From: a virus | DNA length: 27,343 bases | IMG/VR virus record: IMGVR_UViG_3300034236_000027 | Coordinates: 1-27,343 of that record | Reading direction: 5' to 3' (one strand) | In this document: positions 12,302 to 20,153 of the stretch, one piece after another | Layout: every line of letters starts with the position of its first letter | How positions within the stretch are numbered: position 1 is the first letter of the stretch | Made by a program: the position numbers and the translations under genes | The notes under the pieces: generated by a model | Told to the model about the DNA's origin: nothing | The model's input: the letters and a program-made list of their open reading frames with translations, nothing else | The model's database searches: none

Positions 12302-14845
12302 ATGCTCATAATTCACATCAAACAGGCGGGCATTAACCTGTCCGAGATCATCAAGCTCGTCTGCAATGCCGTGTGTGAGCAGTTCAAGCTCGCAAACGGC
12401 TACGACCATATTTATTACTGGCCCGACGAGATCTTCGACGATGCGGTCATAGTCAAGAGCCGCATTGACGGCAAGCTGTACCGCCTGGGCTACACGATCA
12501 CAGAGAAGACGGTCACCTTCGGGGAGGCCGTCGAGGTAGAAGAGAAATTCGTGCCCGTAGAGGCAGGCGGCCAGGTTGCGACAGAAGGCGATGCGATGCA
12601 GGTCTATCGCGTCGCGGAAGACGCGCAAGAGACCGAGCAGGAAGCGAGCATCGCGTTCACGGTCGGCCAGGCGCAGAAGGTAGACCCGAAGGGAATGCAG
12701 TGGCGATGCCAGGTCATCGGGTTCGGGATGTCTAAGACCCGCGACATCTGGGAGGCACCCATCTTCCGCCAGTCGCTGCCGCAGTGGGAGAACATCCCCT
12801 GCTACATAGATCACCCTTCAGAGTCAGAGATGCGCGACCTGCCCGAGCGGTCCGTCCAGAAGAAGTGCGGCTTCTGGTCTAACTTCGAGGTCACAGCGCA
12901 GGGCGTGAGCGCGACGCTCACGATAGCCCCGTCGTTCGCCTGGCTTGGCGAAAACCTCCTGTGGGCTCAGCAGCACAATCAGCCCGATTTCGCGGGCTTC
13001 TCAATCATAGCGCAGACCCGCGCGAAGCAAGTCACCGCCCCGGACAATCAACCAGCCCGTTTGCACACGCAGATCGTAAGACCGCTCTCCGTTGACGTGG
13101 TCACGCAGGCTGCCGCAGACGGGCATCTACAAGTCGCCCTTGCATCGAATCGCGGGCGAGACAACGAGGACAACATGAACAAAGAGTTACTAAGGTTGCT
13201 GTTTAACAACCCTCAGACCTTTGCCTTCGTGCGTCAGTCTCTCGCCGCAGATGGCGTGCAGGGAGTGACCGCGCAGACGACGGAAGACCAGCTCGTAAAC
13301 ATCGTAGTCGCAGACCAGAAACACGTTGATGCTGTCGGCACGCTCCTGAAGGTCGCGCAAGCGGCGGCGAGCATCTTCGCTCCGCCGGCGCAATCGCCCG
13401 TCGCTCAGGCTCAGCAGGCACCCGCTCCCGGCACGGCACCGGCTGCGGCTCCTACGATTGACGACATGCCCGTAGAGATTCAGCGCACTGTCATATCGCA
13501 AGCGATTAACGATTCGTCTGCGGGCGAAGCGGTCAAGCAGACATGGCGCGCGCGCTTCCTCAATCCGGTTACACCCGTGAAGGCCACAGTCGCGCAGGCG
13601 GCCATTCAGAGCGAGACCGAGCTGCTCGGCGTCTACGCGCAGGCAGGCATCGTGAACAACCCCTCGCGCGCCGAAGTAGGAACCGAGCAGGTAGACCGGT
13701 TCGCAATTGCTCTCGCAAAGTCATTCGATATTTCCTTCGAGGCGTTCAACTCTATTGCTGGCTGCCAGGATCAGGTCGTGCAGCAGAGCAACGGAAGATT
13801 TTTCCAGGCTGCGCAGGATGAATGGAACTCGATACCGAAGATCGTCTCGATCCGCGATTTCTATTCGCAAACGACAGGTGATGTGAACCTGCGTGGCGTT
13901 GCGCGTGGCTCTCGCCTTGCGCGGCAGGCCGTATGGGTAACCGCAGACTTTGCCGAGGCGCTCGCTAACGTCGTCAACAAGCGCCTTCTCATGGTCTACC
14001 GTGAAGAGTCGTACCCCTATGATTTGATATGCAAGATAGTGCCAGCCCGCGACTTCAAGCAGCGTCAGGCAATCCTGATGGGCTATTTCGCGGACCTTCC
14101 GGCGGTCGCCGAAAACGGCCCGTACCTTTCGCCTTCTGCTCTCACGGACACCAAAGAGGCTTATTCAATAAGCAAAAAAGGTCGTCTGGTTGAATTGACC
14201 CTTGAAGACCTCGCGAATGACGATCTTGCAGGTTTTTCGACCGTCGTTGCTCGCCTGGGCCGCACGGCGAAGCGCACGCTTGCGAAGTTCGTCTTCAACG
14301 ACCTCGTAATGTCGAACCCGACGATGGCGACAGATTCGCTCGCCGTCTTTCATACCTCGCACAACAACCTGATCACAGATACGCTCGGCACGACGGGCTT
14401 GAAGAATGGCGTCGGCGCGCTCCTCTCGCAGACCGAGCCTGGCTCAAACGAGAAGATGTCTGTCTCGGTCGATAAGCTTCAGCTCTTCATCTCTCCCACG
14501 TCCTATGTTGACGCGCATGCCGTGACCGACTTCAACAACGCGGGCGGCGGCGAGACGAACGCTACTGCGCAAGCGATCCGCCGCATGCGGATCACTCCGC
14601 ACTCGATCAACGTATTCGAAGACGATAACGACTGGCTGTTGACAGCCTCTAATGCGGATGTGGACATGGTCGAGCTTGCCTTCTTCAACGGCAACGAAGA
14701 GCCGGAATTCTTTGTCCAAGATGATCCGCGCGAGGGCGTGTCGTTTTCGAATGATGTGATCTTGCGGCATAAGATCCGGCACATTTACGGCGGCGTCGTC
14801 GTCGATTATCGCGGGATGGTCAAGAGTGCTGTTGTTGACGAGTAA
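12302..14845 (+). CDS. prohead protease / scaffold / major capsid fusion, 847 aa
   Basis: One long frame with three parts. Residues 1-90 form an N-terminal domain (DDAVIVKSRIDGKLYRLGYT) seen in phage head proteases. Residues about 120-290 are a Mu gpI-like serine protease, with candidate catalytic His171 (CYIDHPSE) and Ser234 (FAGFSIIAQ). Residues about 290-430 are Ala/Gln/Pro-rich, as expected of a scaffold. From about 470 to the end it resembles the Mu-like major head subunit (VPARDFKQRQAILMGYF, LTLEDLANDDLAGFSTVVAR, VFHTSHNNLI). The protease should cut the scaffold during maturation. The frame also opens at GTG 12290, but the ATG at 12302 has GGGGA nearby. An in-frame ATG at 13175 with GAGGA upstream could make scaffold-capsid alone (556 aa). 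Confidence 0.85.
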   Translation: MLIIHIKQAGINLSEIIKLVCNAVCEQFKLANGYDHIYYWPDEIFDDAVIVKSRIDGKLYRLGYTITEKTVTFGEAVEVEEKFVPVEAGGQVATEGDAMQVYRVAEDAQETEQEASIAFTVGQAQKVDPKGMQWRCQVIGFGMSKTRDIWEAPIFRQSLPQWENIPCYIDHPSESEMRDLPERSVQKKCGFWSNFEVTAQGVSATLTIAPSFAWLGENLLWAQQHNQPDFAGFSIIAQTRAKQVTAPDNQPARLHTQIVRPLSVDVVTQAAADGHLQVALASNRGRDNEDNMNKELLRLLFNNPQTFAFVRQSLAADGVQGVTAQTTEDQLVNIVVADQKHVDAVGTLLKVAQAAASIFAPPAQSPVAQAQQAPAPGTAPAAAPTIDDMPVEIQRTVISQAINDSSAGEAVKQTWRARFLNPVTPVKATVAQAAIQSETELLGVYAQAGIVNNPSRAEVGTEQVDRFAIALAKSFDISFEAFNSIAGCQDQVVQQSNGRFFQAAQDEWNSIPKIVSIRDFYSQTTGDVNLRGVARGSRLARQAVWVTADFAEALANVVNKRLLMVYREESYPYDLICKIVPARDFKQRQAILMGYFADLPAVAENGPYLSPSALTDTKEAYSISKKGRLVELTLEDLANDDLAGFSTVVARLGRTAKRTLAKFVFNDLVMSNPTMATDSLAVFHTSHNNLITDTLGTTGLKNGVGALLSQTEPGSNEKMSVSVDKLQLFISPTSYVDAHAVTDFNNAGGGETNATAQAIRRMRITPHSINVFEDDNDWLLTASNADVDMVELAFFNGNEEPEFFVQDDPREGVSFSNDVILRHKIRHIYGGVVVDYRGMVKSAVVDE

Positions 14846-14878
14846 TCAGCCCTGACGATTCACGAATAGCAGACAGAC

Positions 14879-14911
14879 CGAGGGCGGGCCGCGTGCCCGC
14901 CCTCGCCTTTT
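14879..14911 (+). terminator. intrinsic terminator after the major capsid gene
   Basis: CGAGGGCGGGC (14879-14889) and GCCCGCCCTCG (14895-14905) form a perfect 11-bp stem with a five-base loop, followed by CCTTTTC. It lies 34 bases after the capsid stop and 14 bases before the next gene, so it probably lowers downstream expression relative to capsid. Confidence 0.8.
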
Positions 14912-14924
14912 CAGGAGAAAGAAT

Positions 14925-15971
14925 ATGAAATTGAAAAGATTCAATACCGTGATGGTCGGGGCTGTCGTCGCCGCGCTGCTCTGGCTCCCTTTGCTTTCGC
15001 TTGCGCCCGCAAGCGTCTACGCGCAGACTGCTAAGAACGTGCAGGTCGCCTTCGCGTCTGCGGCGCGAACAGCATCGGCGAACTCAAGCCCGTTCAGCGT
15101 TGGTGACGCAGACCATCTCGTCGCGTTCCTTTCTGTCACCGCAGGCACAGGGACGACGCCGACGCTCGACGTGAAAGCCCAGGACTCGCCCGACGGCGGC
15201 ACGACATGGTTTGACCTCACGGGCATGAGCTTCGCGCAGGTGACAGGCTCTACGTCGTCTCAGACGGTCTACGCGACCCGCACCTTCTCGCCAAAGATCA
15301 GGTTCGTGGCTACCATAGGCGGCACGACTCCGAGCTTCACCTTCTCTGTCCACTTCATAAGCTACAAAGGCAACCCTATTGTCGTCGCGACCTCGGACGC
15401 GAACGCATCGAACCTCACATCAGGAACGATACCGCTCGCGCGGATCGTAGACCTGACGAATACCCAGGTCTCTGGCTCGGCGGCTATAGCATACAGCAAG
15501 CTCTCGCTGACCGGCTCTATAGTGAACGCAGACCTGTCAAGCTCTGCGGCGATAGCGAGCGGGAAGCTTGCCGAAGACGTTGCGCGAACAGCTTCAGTCA
15601 CGATCCCGACCGCCCAGGTTCTGACGCTCAACGCCACGCCGCGCACGCTCGTGGCCGCTCCGGGCGCGGGCAAGATCACCCTGATAGATGAGATCACCTG
15701 CAAGCTTGTCTTCAACTCGGTTGCCTACACGGGCTCGAACGCGCTTGAGTTCAGGTACACGAACGGAAGCGGCGCGAAGGTGACAGCAGATATAAGCTCC
15801 TCTTTCCTGAATTCGGCGTCAGGCACAAACTACAGCAGCGTGAAGGGCGTAACGACTGCGCTCACGCCTGTAGCTAACGCCGCCGTCGTCGTCTTCGTGC
15901 CCACCGCTGACCCAGGCGCGGGAAACTCCGATCTGGTCTTCACGATTAAATATCGAATCATCACACCTTAG
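14925..15971 (+). CDS. exported, decoration-like virion protein with signal peptide, 348 aa
   Basis: AGGAG lies seven bases before the ATG. Residues 1-34 form a clear signal peptide: basic start (MKLKRF), hydrophobic core (VGAVVAALLWLPLLSL), then a cleavage-type end VYA before Gln-Thr. The mature part reads like phage surface domains. Residues about 38-150 resemble decoration-type beta domains (TLDVKAQDSPDGGTTWFDLT). Residues about 165-220 carry fibre-like Ser/Ala repeats (GSAAIAYSKLSLTGSIVNAD). Residues about 225-348 are another beta domain (LNATPRTLVAAPGAGK). A head decoration or fibre role is inferred from position after the capsid gene. A signal peptide on a virion protein assembled in the cytoplasm is unexpected. 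Confidence 0.65.
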   Translation: MKLKRFNTVMVGAVVAALLWLPLLSLAPASVYAQTAKNVQVAFASAARTASANSSPFSVGDADHLVAFLSVTAGTGTTPTLDVKAQDSPDGGTTWFDLTGMSFAQVTGSTSSQTVYATRTFSPKIRFVATIGGTTPSFTFSVHFISYKGNPIVVATSDANASNLTSGTIPLARIVDLTNTQVSGSAAIAYSKLSLTGSIVNADLSSSAAIASGKLAEDVARTASVTIPTAQVLTLNATPRTLVAAPGAGKITLIDEITCKLVFNSVAYTGSNALEFRYTNGSGAKVTADISSSFLNSASGTNYSSVKGVTTALTPVANAAVVVFVPTADPGAGNSDLVFTIKYRIITP

Positions 15972-15992
15972 ACCTGACGCGCCGCCTTCCGT

Positions 15993-16063
15993 GCCCGCAG
16001 TCAACGGCCAGGGCATCCCACTGCGGGCAACCGCTTGTATCGGTCGCTCTGGCCGTTGATGCC
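15993..16063 (+). promoter_or_regulatory. overlapping alternative RNA stems
   Basis: GCCCGCAG (15993-16000) pairs with CTGCGGGC (16021-16028), and TCAACGGCCAG (16001-16011) pairs with CTGGCCGTTGA (16049-16059). The arms interleave in the order A1, B1, A2, B2, so the stems are either a pseudoknot or, with no linker between A1 and B1, mutually exclusive. They lie just before the ribosome site of the next gene. Confidence 0.65.
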
Positions 16064-16079
16064 TTAGAGAGCAGAAGCG

Positions 16080-16823
16080 ATGGCAATATCAACTAGAAAA
16101 AAGTCTGACTTCGTCGAATATGTTTCGCACCGACTCATCAGGGACGGCTCACCGGACTCGCCTGGCGTGCTACAGCCGCCGGATTATGACGACGCGGTCG
16201 ATGCTGCCCTTGAGCAGTACTCTAAAGACAACCCGCTTGAATTCGTGAAAGATATTGATGGCGAAGCAGGCGGGCTTCGCGTCGTCGCCGTGAGCGACCT
16301 GCCCGGCTTCGATGAAGACTTCTCAGGTGACCCGCGCATCGAGATCATAGATAACGCGAGCGGCGATGTCATTACCGAGATAGATGTCCGTTATTGGAGG
16401 TATCGCCGGACGCCCGCCGGGCAGACCGTCGAGTTGCTAGAAGACTCTGCGGGCAGCGGTCAATCGCTGCGCTACACCTACAAGATCAAGCGCGTTATTG
16501 ACGAATCCGACCCCGATCTTACGACCGTCCCCGATTCGGACTTCTATGCCTTCTGCAATCTCGCAGCATCGAAGGCAGCGCGGTATCTCGCGAACCATTA
16601 CAAGCACACCCGCGAAGGCAGTTATATGCAGGGTGACGTGGTCTACTTCCGCACTAAGGCGTCAGAGTTTGAGAAGGCAGAGAAAGATCACAAGAATGAG
16701 TACAACAATCACATGGGGATAGGTAAAGACGTTGAGGCGTCAGCCGCCGTCGTCATCGTCAATCAGGATTTGAGCGATTCCCGAGGTATGGATCGCTTCA
16801 CTCACGGGCGGCGGTTTCGTTGA
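16080..16823 (+). CDS. putative head-tail connector / adaptor protein, 247 aa
   Basis: The position after capsid genes, the length, and the pattern fit a phage neck adaptor: an N-terminal helical segment (SDFVEYVSHRLIRDGSPDSP, then DYDDAVDAALEQYSKDNP), a beta-rich middle, and a C-terminal helical bundle (FYAFCNLAASKAARYLANHY, TKASEFEKAEKDHKNEY). Such proteins sit under the portal and form the first ring of the neck. I cannot name the exact family. The ATG follows a GAGAGCAGAAG purine tract. The stop is followed at once by the second copy of the dispersed structured repeat. Confidence 0.5.
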   Translation: MAISTRKKSDFVEYVSHRLIRDGSPDSPGVLQPPDYDDAVDAALEQYSKDNPLEFVKDIDGEAGGLRVVAVSDLPGFDEDFSGDPRIEIIDNASGDVITEIDVRYWRYRRTPAGQTVELLEDSAGSGQSLRYTYKIKRVIDESDPDLTTVPDSDFYAFCNLAASKAARYLANHYKHTREGSYMQGDVVYFRTKASEFEKAEKDHKNEYNNHMGIGKDVEASAAVVIVNQDLSDSRGMDRFTHGRRFR

Positions 16824-16825
16824 GC

Positions 16826-17025
16826 GTTACCTGGGTGCGCAGACATTCACAGCTACGAAGTACTGGTAGACGCTTCCGTCTGCGAGCGATCACCTCGCAG
16901 CCAAAAGCAACTGCGCAGGCCCGCGCGGGCAAGCTCAGCCGCGTAGAGATCCCGCGTAGCTATTAACGTCTACCCTCGAGCGTAGCCGTTCTCGTCTGCC
17001 GGATCCGCAGACCAGAACGTCTACC
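16826..17025 (-). repeat. structured dispersed repeat, copy 2 (inverted)
   Basis: Bases 16826-16986 are the reverse complement of 1043-1203 at about 96% identity. Internal pairing is kept: GCTACG (16852-16857) with CGTAGC (16981-16986), and GGTAGACG (16865-16872) with CGTCTACC (16967-16974). At its right, 16982-17023 forms an extended hairpin (CGTTCT-c-GTCTGC ... GCAGAC-c-AGAACG). The left part of this satellite (GTAGCCGTTCTCGTCTGC) appears in the same, not inverted, orientation beside copy 1. The element fills the gap between two structural genes without disrupting either. Confidence 0.85.
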
Positions 17026-17041
17026 TCGTCGATCAATAAGA

Positions 17042-17548
17042 ATGAGCACAATCGCGATAGATACAATCGTGAACGCCTGCTCGGATGTTCTGAAAGCTAT
17101 TCCGAGCATCGGCGTCAGCGAGTCGGGCGAAAAGCTTGTGTACCCGCGCGTGCGCTATGTCAACGACGGCAGAGACATTGAATTCAAAGTGCTCGTCGGG
17201 GATTACAACTTCTCGCCGCCGCGCGCTCATTTCTGGATGCTGTTCAATACGACAAGCATCCCGATACTCGACGGTTTCAGCAACCTCGTAGGCGTCGAGC
17301 ACACGATCAAATTCTTCGGCCATATGGCCGTCGTAGACAGCGCGGCCCCTGAGCTTGAGAGCGCGTCTCTCTTTCGGGCCGAGATTGACGCTATCCTCGC
17401 CGCCTTCGCAGATTCGATTGACCTCGGCCTGGGCTGCTCGATCACTCATCAACAATTCAGAGTGTTGAATGCAGGCGACGGCCAGGCGGCGGGCGCTCTC
17501 TGTCACATAGCCGAGTGCGCGCTGCCCGTGACCGCTTACAACGTGTAG
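17042..17548 (+). CDS. putative neck / tail-terminator-like protein, 168 aa
   Basis: By position, between connector and gp10-like genes, and by size, this is probably a neck or tail-completion protein. The N-terminal helix (STIAIDTIVNACSDVLKAIP) is followed by beta strands (EFKVLVGDYNF, HTIKFFGHMAVVDSAAPEL) and a C-terminal helix-strand region. That fits the tail-terminator fold loosely, which is inference. The ribosome site (TAAGA) is weak. The gene begins only 17 bases after the satellite hairpin of the dispersed repeat, so its translation or transcription could be affected by that structure. Confidence 0.4.
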   Translation: MSTIAIDTIVNACSDVLKAIPSIGVSESGEKLVYPRVRYVNDGRDIEFKVLVGDYNFSPPRAHFWMLFNTTSIPILDGFSNLVGVEHTIKFFGHMAVVDSAAPELESASLFRAEIDAILAAFADSIDLGLGCSITHQQFRVLNAGDGQAAGALCHIAECALPVTAYNV

Positions 17549-17557
17549 GAGTTCACA

Positions 17558-18151
17558 ATGAGCGTTAAGTGTTTTTACCTTGAGCCTGCAAATAAAGTCC
17601 GCCGCTCCCTACGTCGCTTTGAAAGCGGCTCTAAATGCCCGTTGCCGCAAGGCTACCATGACGCCTCAATTGTGCTAGATGAAGTGCCTATTGAACGCGA
17701 CGAGCGCGGGTATATTAGCAACACAACCGAGTGGCCTCATGACGACACACGGTGGCCTTCCCATTGTGCTTGCGGCTACGAGTTTAAATCGGAAGACCAG
17801 CATCAACTCTTTCTTGAGGAACTCTACAAACGCAGTGATACAGGAGAGCAATGTACCCTTCGCGAGGCCGGGCCTGGAGCGATGTGGGACGCATGGTGGA
17901 TGGCTGAAGCGTACAAAGGCCCGGACGGTCGCTGCCTGGTGGTCAACTGCCCCAACGGTTTTTCGTGGATGATTGATGACCGCGCGAGTAACTGCACGAT
18001 GCCTGCTGATAACACGCATAAATGCTGGATTCGTCATGGCGAGCCGCCAAACATTACGGTTGATAAAAACGGGGTCACCTGTAACGCGGGCGCAGGGTCC
18101 ATTCAAGCAGGCGATTATCACGGATTCTTACGCGATGGTGAATTCACATAA
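17558..18151 (+). CDS. Cys/Trp-rich phage protein of unknown role, 197 aa
   Basis: TAGGAG precedes the ATG. The sequence is rich in Trp, Cys and His (WPSHCACGYEF, GPGAMWDAWWMAEAYKGPDG, CPNGFSWMIDDRASNCT, DYHGFLRDGEF). From memory, proteins of this kind occur beside neck genes in diverse phages with these blocks conserved, but I know of no assigned function. Multiple CxC/Cys and His residues suggest bound metal. It interrupts the usual connector to tail-terminator order and is presumably co-expressed with it. Confidence 0.6.
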   Translation: MSVKCFYLEPANKVRRSLRRFESGSKCPLPQGYHDASIVLDEVPIERDERGYISNTTEWPHDDTRWPSHCACGYEFKSEDQHQLFLEELYKRSDTGEQCTLREAGPGAMWDAWWMAEAYKGPDGRCLVVNCPNGFSWMIDDRASNCTMPADNTHKCWIRHGEPPNITVDKNGVTCNAGAGSIQAGDYHGFLRDGEFT

Positions 18152-18176
18152 GCTCTCTTAATCGCACGACATCTCA

Positions 18177-18671
18177 ATGGCTGAAGTGAAGGTCATTATC
18201 AGCGGCTATAGAGCCGAGGGGCTTGCCGCTCGCCTCAACTCTGCTTTCGCAGAAGAGGGCAGGGCGTTCATGGCGACGGCGACCGAGAAGATTCTAGGGA
18301 CCTGGCAGGCCAGCTCTCCTGTTGATATAGGAGCCTACAGAAACAGTCAGACCGCATCAGTAGAAGTAGGCGGCTCTCAGATAACCGGGGCTGTTGGTAC
18401 GCCGATCAATTACGGCTCAGTGTTAGAGCAGGGCAGGCGCGCAGGAAGCAGACAGCCCCCGACGGCTGCGCTCGAAGGATGGGTCGCAAGGAAGCTAGGC
18501 ATCGCAGACCCGAAGACAGTTCGCTCCGTCGCATTCTTAGTTGCGCGGCGCATAGGCGAGCGCGGGCTTCCTGCGAAGCGACCGCTCGCGAAAGCCCTTG
18601 AAGAAAATCAGGCGTTCATCAAGCAATTATTCGAAGTAGATTTTGCAGCCGCTATAGCGAAGAGGCTTTAA
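18177..18671 (+). CDS. HK97 gp10-like head-tail joining protein, 164 aa
   Basis: Matches the HK97 gp10-like plan: an N-terminal helix (AARLNSAFAEEGRAF), the block SSPVDIGAYRNSQTASVEVG, then GAVGTPINYGSVLEQGRRAG, a Pro-rich turn, and WVARKLGIADPKTVRSVAFL before VARRIGERGLPAKRPLAKAL. Proteins of this family act at the head-tail interface during tail completion. Length is normal. The ribosome site is weak. It lies between the Cys/Trp-rich gene and the tail-tube region, as expected. Confidence 0.75.
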   Translation: MAEVKVIISGYRAEGLAARLNSAFAEEGRAFMATATEKILGTWQASSPVDIGAYRNSQTASVEVGGSQITGAVGTPINYGSVLEQGRRAGSRQPPTAALEGWVARKLGIADPKTVRSVAFLVARRIGERGLPAKRPLAKALEENQAFIKQLFEVDFAAAIAKRL

Positions 18672-18694
18672 TTTCTCACACGCGAGGTAATCCA

Positions 18695-19057
18695 ATGTCA
18701 GATACAAGCACGACCTCTGCGGCAGATGCCGCTCAAGAGACGGCAGGGCGCGAGCCGAACAGCCGCAAGGTGAAGCTCCGCCGCATCACGCACAAGGTTC
18801 CTAAGCTGGATGAAAACAAGCAGCCGGTCTTAGACGATAAGCAAGAGCCCGTGATGGTCGATGAGCCTGTCGTTATGCTGACGCAGGCGAGCGTACCGCG
18901 CCCCGACAAGCCTTACGAGCATATAGAGCTTGACCCTAATCAAAATGAATTCGAGTTCAGCGTAGATGATGCCGCGTACCTGTTACGCGAGCATCCGAGC
19001 GCGCTCGGAACGGTCCCTGATGCACCCACGAAGCTGAAAAGAAACGCAAAGGAGTAA
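18695..19057 (+). CDS. hypothetical protein in the tail region, 120 aa
   Basis: GAGG lies seven bases before the ATG. The N-terminus is Ser/Thr/Ala-rich, the middle basic then acidic (PKLDENKQPVLDDKQEPVMV), and the C-terminus carries a short folded segment (NEFEFSVDDAAYLLREHPSA). No family is recognised. It lies four bases before the tail-tube gene and is probably translated with it. It could be a small tail accessory protein; this is from position only. Confidence 0.55.
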   Translation: MSDTSTTSAADAAQETAGREPNSRKVKLRRITHKVPKLDENKQPVLDDKQEPVMVDEPVVMLTQASVPRPDKPYEHIELDPNQNEFEFSVDDAAYLLREHPSALGTVPDAPTKLKRNAKE

Positions 19058-19060
19058 TCC

Positions 19061-20080
19061 ATGCAACCTGACAGTCAAGTTATAGCCTTCGCGATAGGTA
19101 AGAAAGAAGCGAACTACGGCGTCTCTGAAGGCAGCGGCCTTTACCTCACCTGGATTCCGGCGAATCAGGTCGATTTCCCTGAGCTTGAATTGAAGTATAG
19201 GGACGACTCTTCGGATATAAACGGGATGCACGGGGCGACCGAGCGCGAGATAGAGTCTGCAATGGGGAAGAAGGCGTGGGTCTTTCAAGCAAGCATCGAA
19301 ATGCTTGCCTTCGCCGCCGCCATGCAGCTCGGTCGCACGTCCGTGAGCGGGTCCGCCGATCCCTGGTCGCTGCTCGTCAAATGGCCCGACCTCTGCACGA
19401 TCAATCCGCCTTCGTTCGGCTACTTTCACGGCGCGAACTGCGCGGGGCAGACAGGGACATTCAAAGACCGCAAGGGCGTCGTGATCGCTCAGCAGACTAT
19501 CGAGATACCGGGGCGCGGCCCCATCAAGCATTCGCTTGCGCTCGTAGACGACGGCTCGATCACGCCTGACACATCGTTCTCCGTTCCCTCTTCTCCGACC
19601 TCGGTACAGAAGGTGCTCGGCTCGCATGCCGTGATACAGCTAGGCCCGCCAAGCTCTCTCGTCAACCTCTCTGCGGCGAAGACGATCCGCGACTGCAAGA
19701 TCACGATTAACTCAAACCCGAAACAGATATATGCGCCCGGCTCGAACGTCACGACGGTAGACGAGATGCAATTCGGCGACGTGACCGACGAGGTAGACCT
19801 CACCGTGAAGGGCGACGAGTCCTCGGCCATCTTCGGATACTACACGAGCAAGACGCTTGTGCAGTTCACCTGCCTGATTGACCCGGGCGTTTCGCCGCTT
19901 CGAACATGGCTATACACGAAGACGAACTGCCACGTCGTATCGTGCAAGATGAAGCCCTCGGGGAAAGAGAGCCAGCTTGAAGTGAAGCTCGGCTCTCTTT
20001 CAACCTCTACCGACTTCAACGGCCCGGCGCAGATACTTGCGAAGACGGGCCTGGCTACGTGGCTTGTCTCAGCGCCGTAA
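19061..20080 (+). CDS. major tail tube protein (putative), 339 aa
   Basis: It lies directly before the chaperone pair and tape measure, where the tail tube gene is expected, and is followed by an intrinsic terminator, as for a highly expressed structural gene. AAGGAG precedes the ATG. The sequence is beta-rich with an N-terminal part resembling tube proteins (VIAFAIGKKEANYGVSEGSG) and later strands (EVDLTVKGDESSAIFGYYTS). It is longer than many tube proteins and may carry an extra domain. The assignment is by gene order and general composition. Confidence 0.65.
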   Translation: MQPDSQVIAFAIGKKEANYGVSEGSGLYLTWIPANQVDFPELELKYRDDSSDINGMHGATEREIESAMGKKAWVFQASIEMLAFAAAMQLGRTSVSGSADPWSLLVKWPDLCTINPPSFGYFHGANCAGQTGTFKDRKGVVIAQQTIEIPGRGPIKHSLALVDDGSITPDTSFSVPSSPTSVQKVLGSHAVIQLGPPSSLVNLSAAKTIRDCKITINSNPKQIYAPGSNVTTVDEMQFGDVTDEVDLTVKGDESSAIFGYYTSKTLVQFTCLIDPGVSPLRTWLYTKTNCHVVSCKMKPSGKESQLEVKLGSLSTSTDFNGPAQILAKTGLATWLVSAP

Positions 20081-20097
20081 TTAACGCTCACGCACGG

Positions 20098-20125
20098 GGC
20101 CGGGCTCTGCCCGGCCTCTTTCTAT
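20098..20125 (+). terminator. intrinsic terminator after the tail tube gene
   Basis: GGCCGGGC (20098-20105) and GCCCGGCC (20109-20116) form a perfect 8-bp stem with a three-base loop, followed by TCTTTCTATT. It would limit transcription of the chaperone and tape measure relative to tail tube. Confidence 0.75.
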
Positions 20126-20153
20126 TCACCCTAACAAAAAACGAGGAATGACC

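Noticed and set aside
12131-12814. 227-codon minus-strand frame opposite the protease domain
   Set aside because: Antisense shadow of the protease/capsid fusion; composition unnatural.
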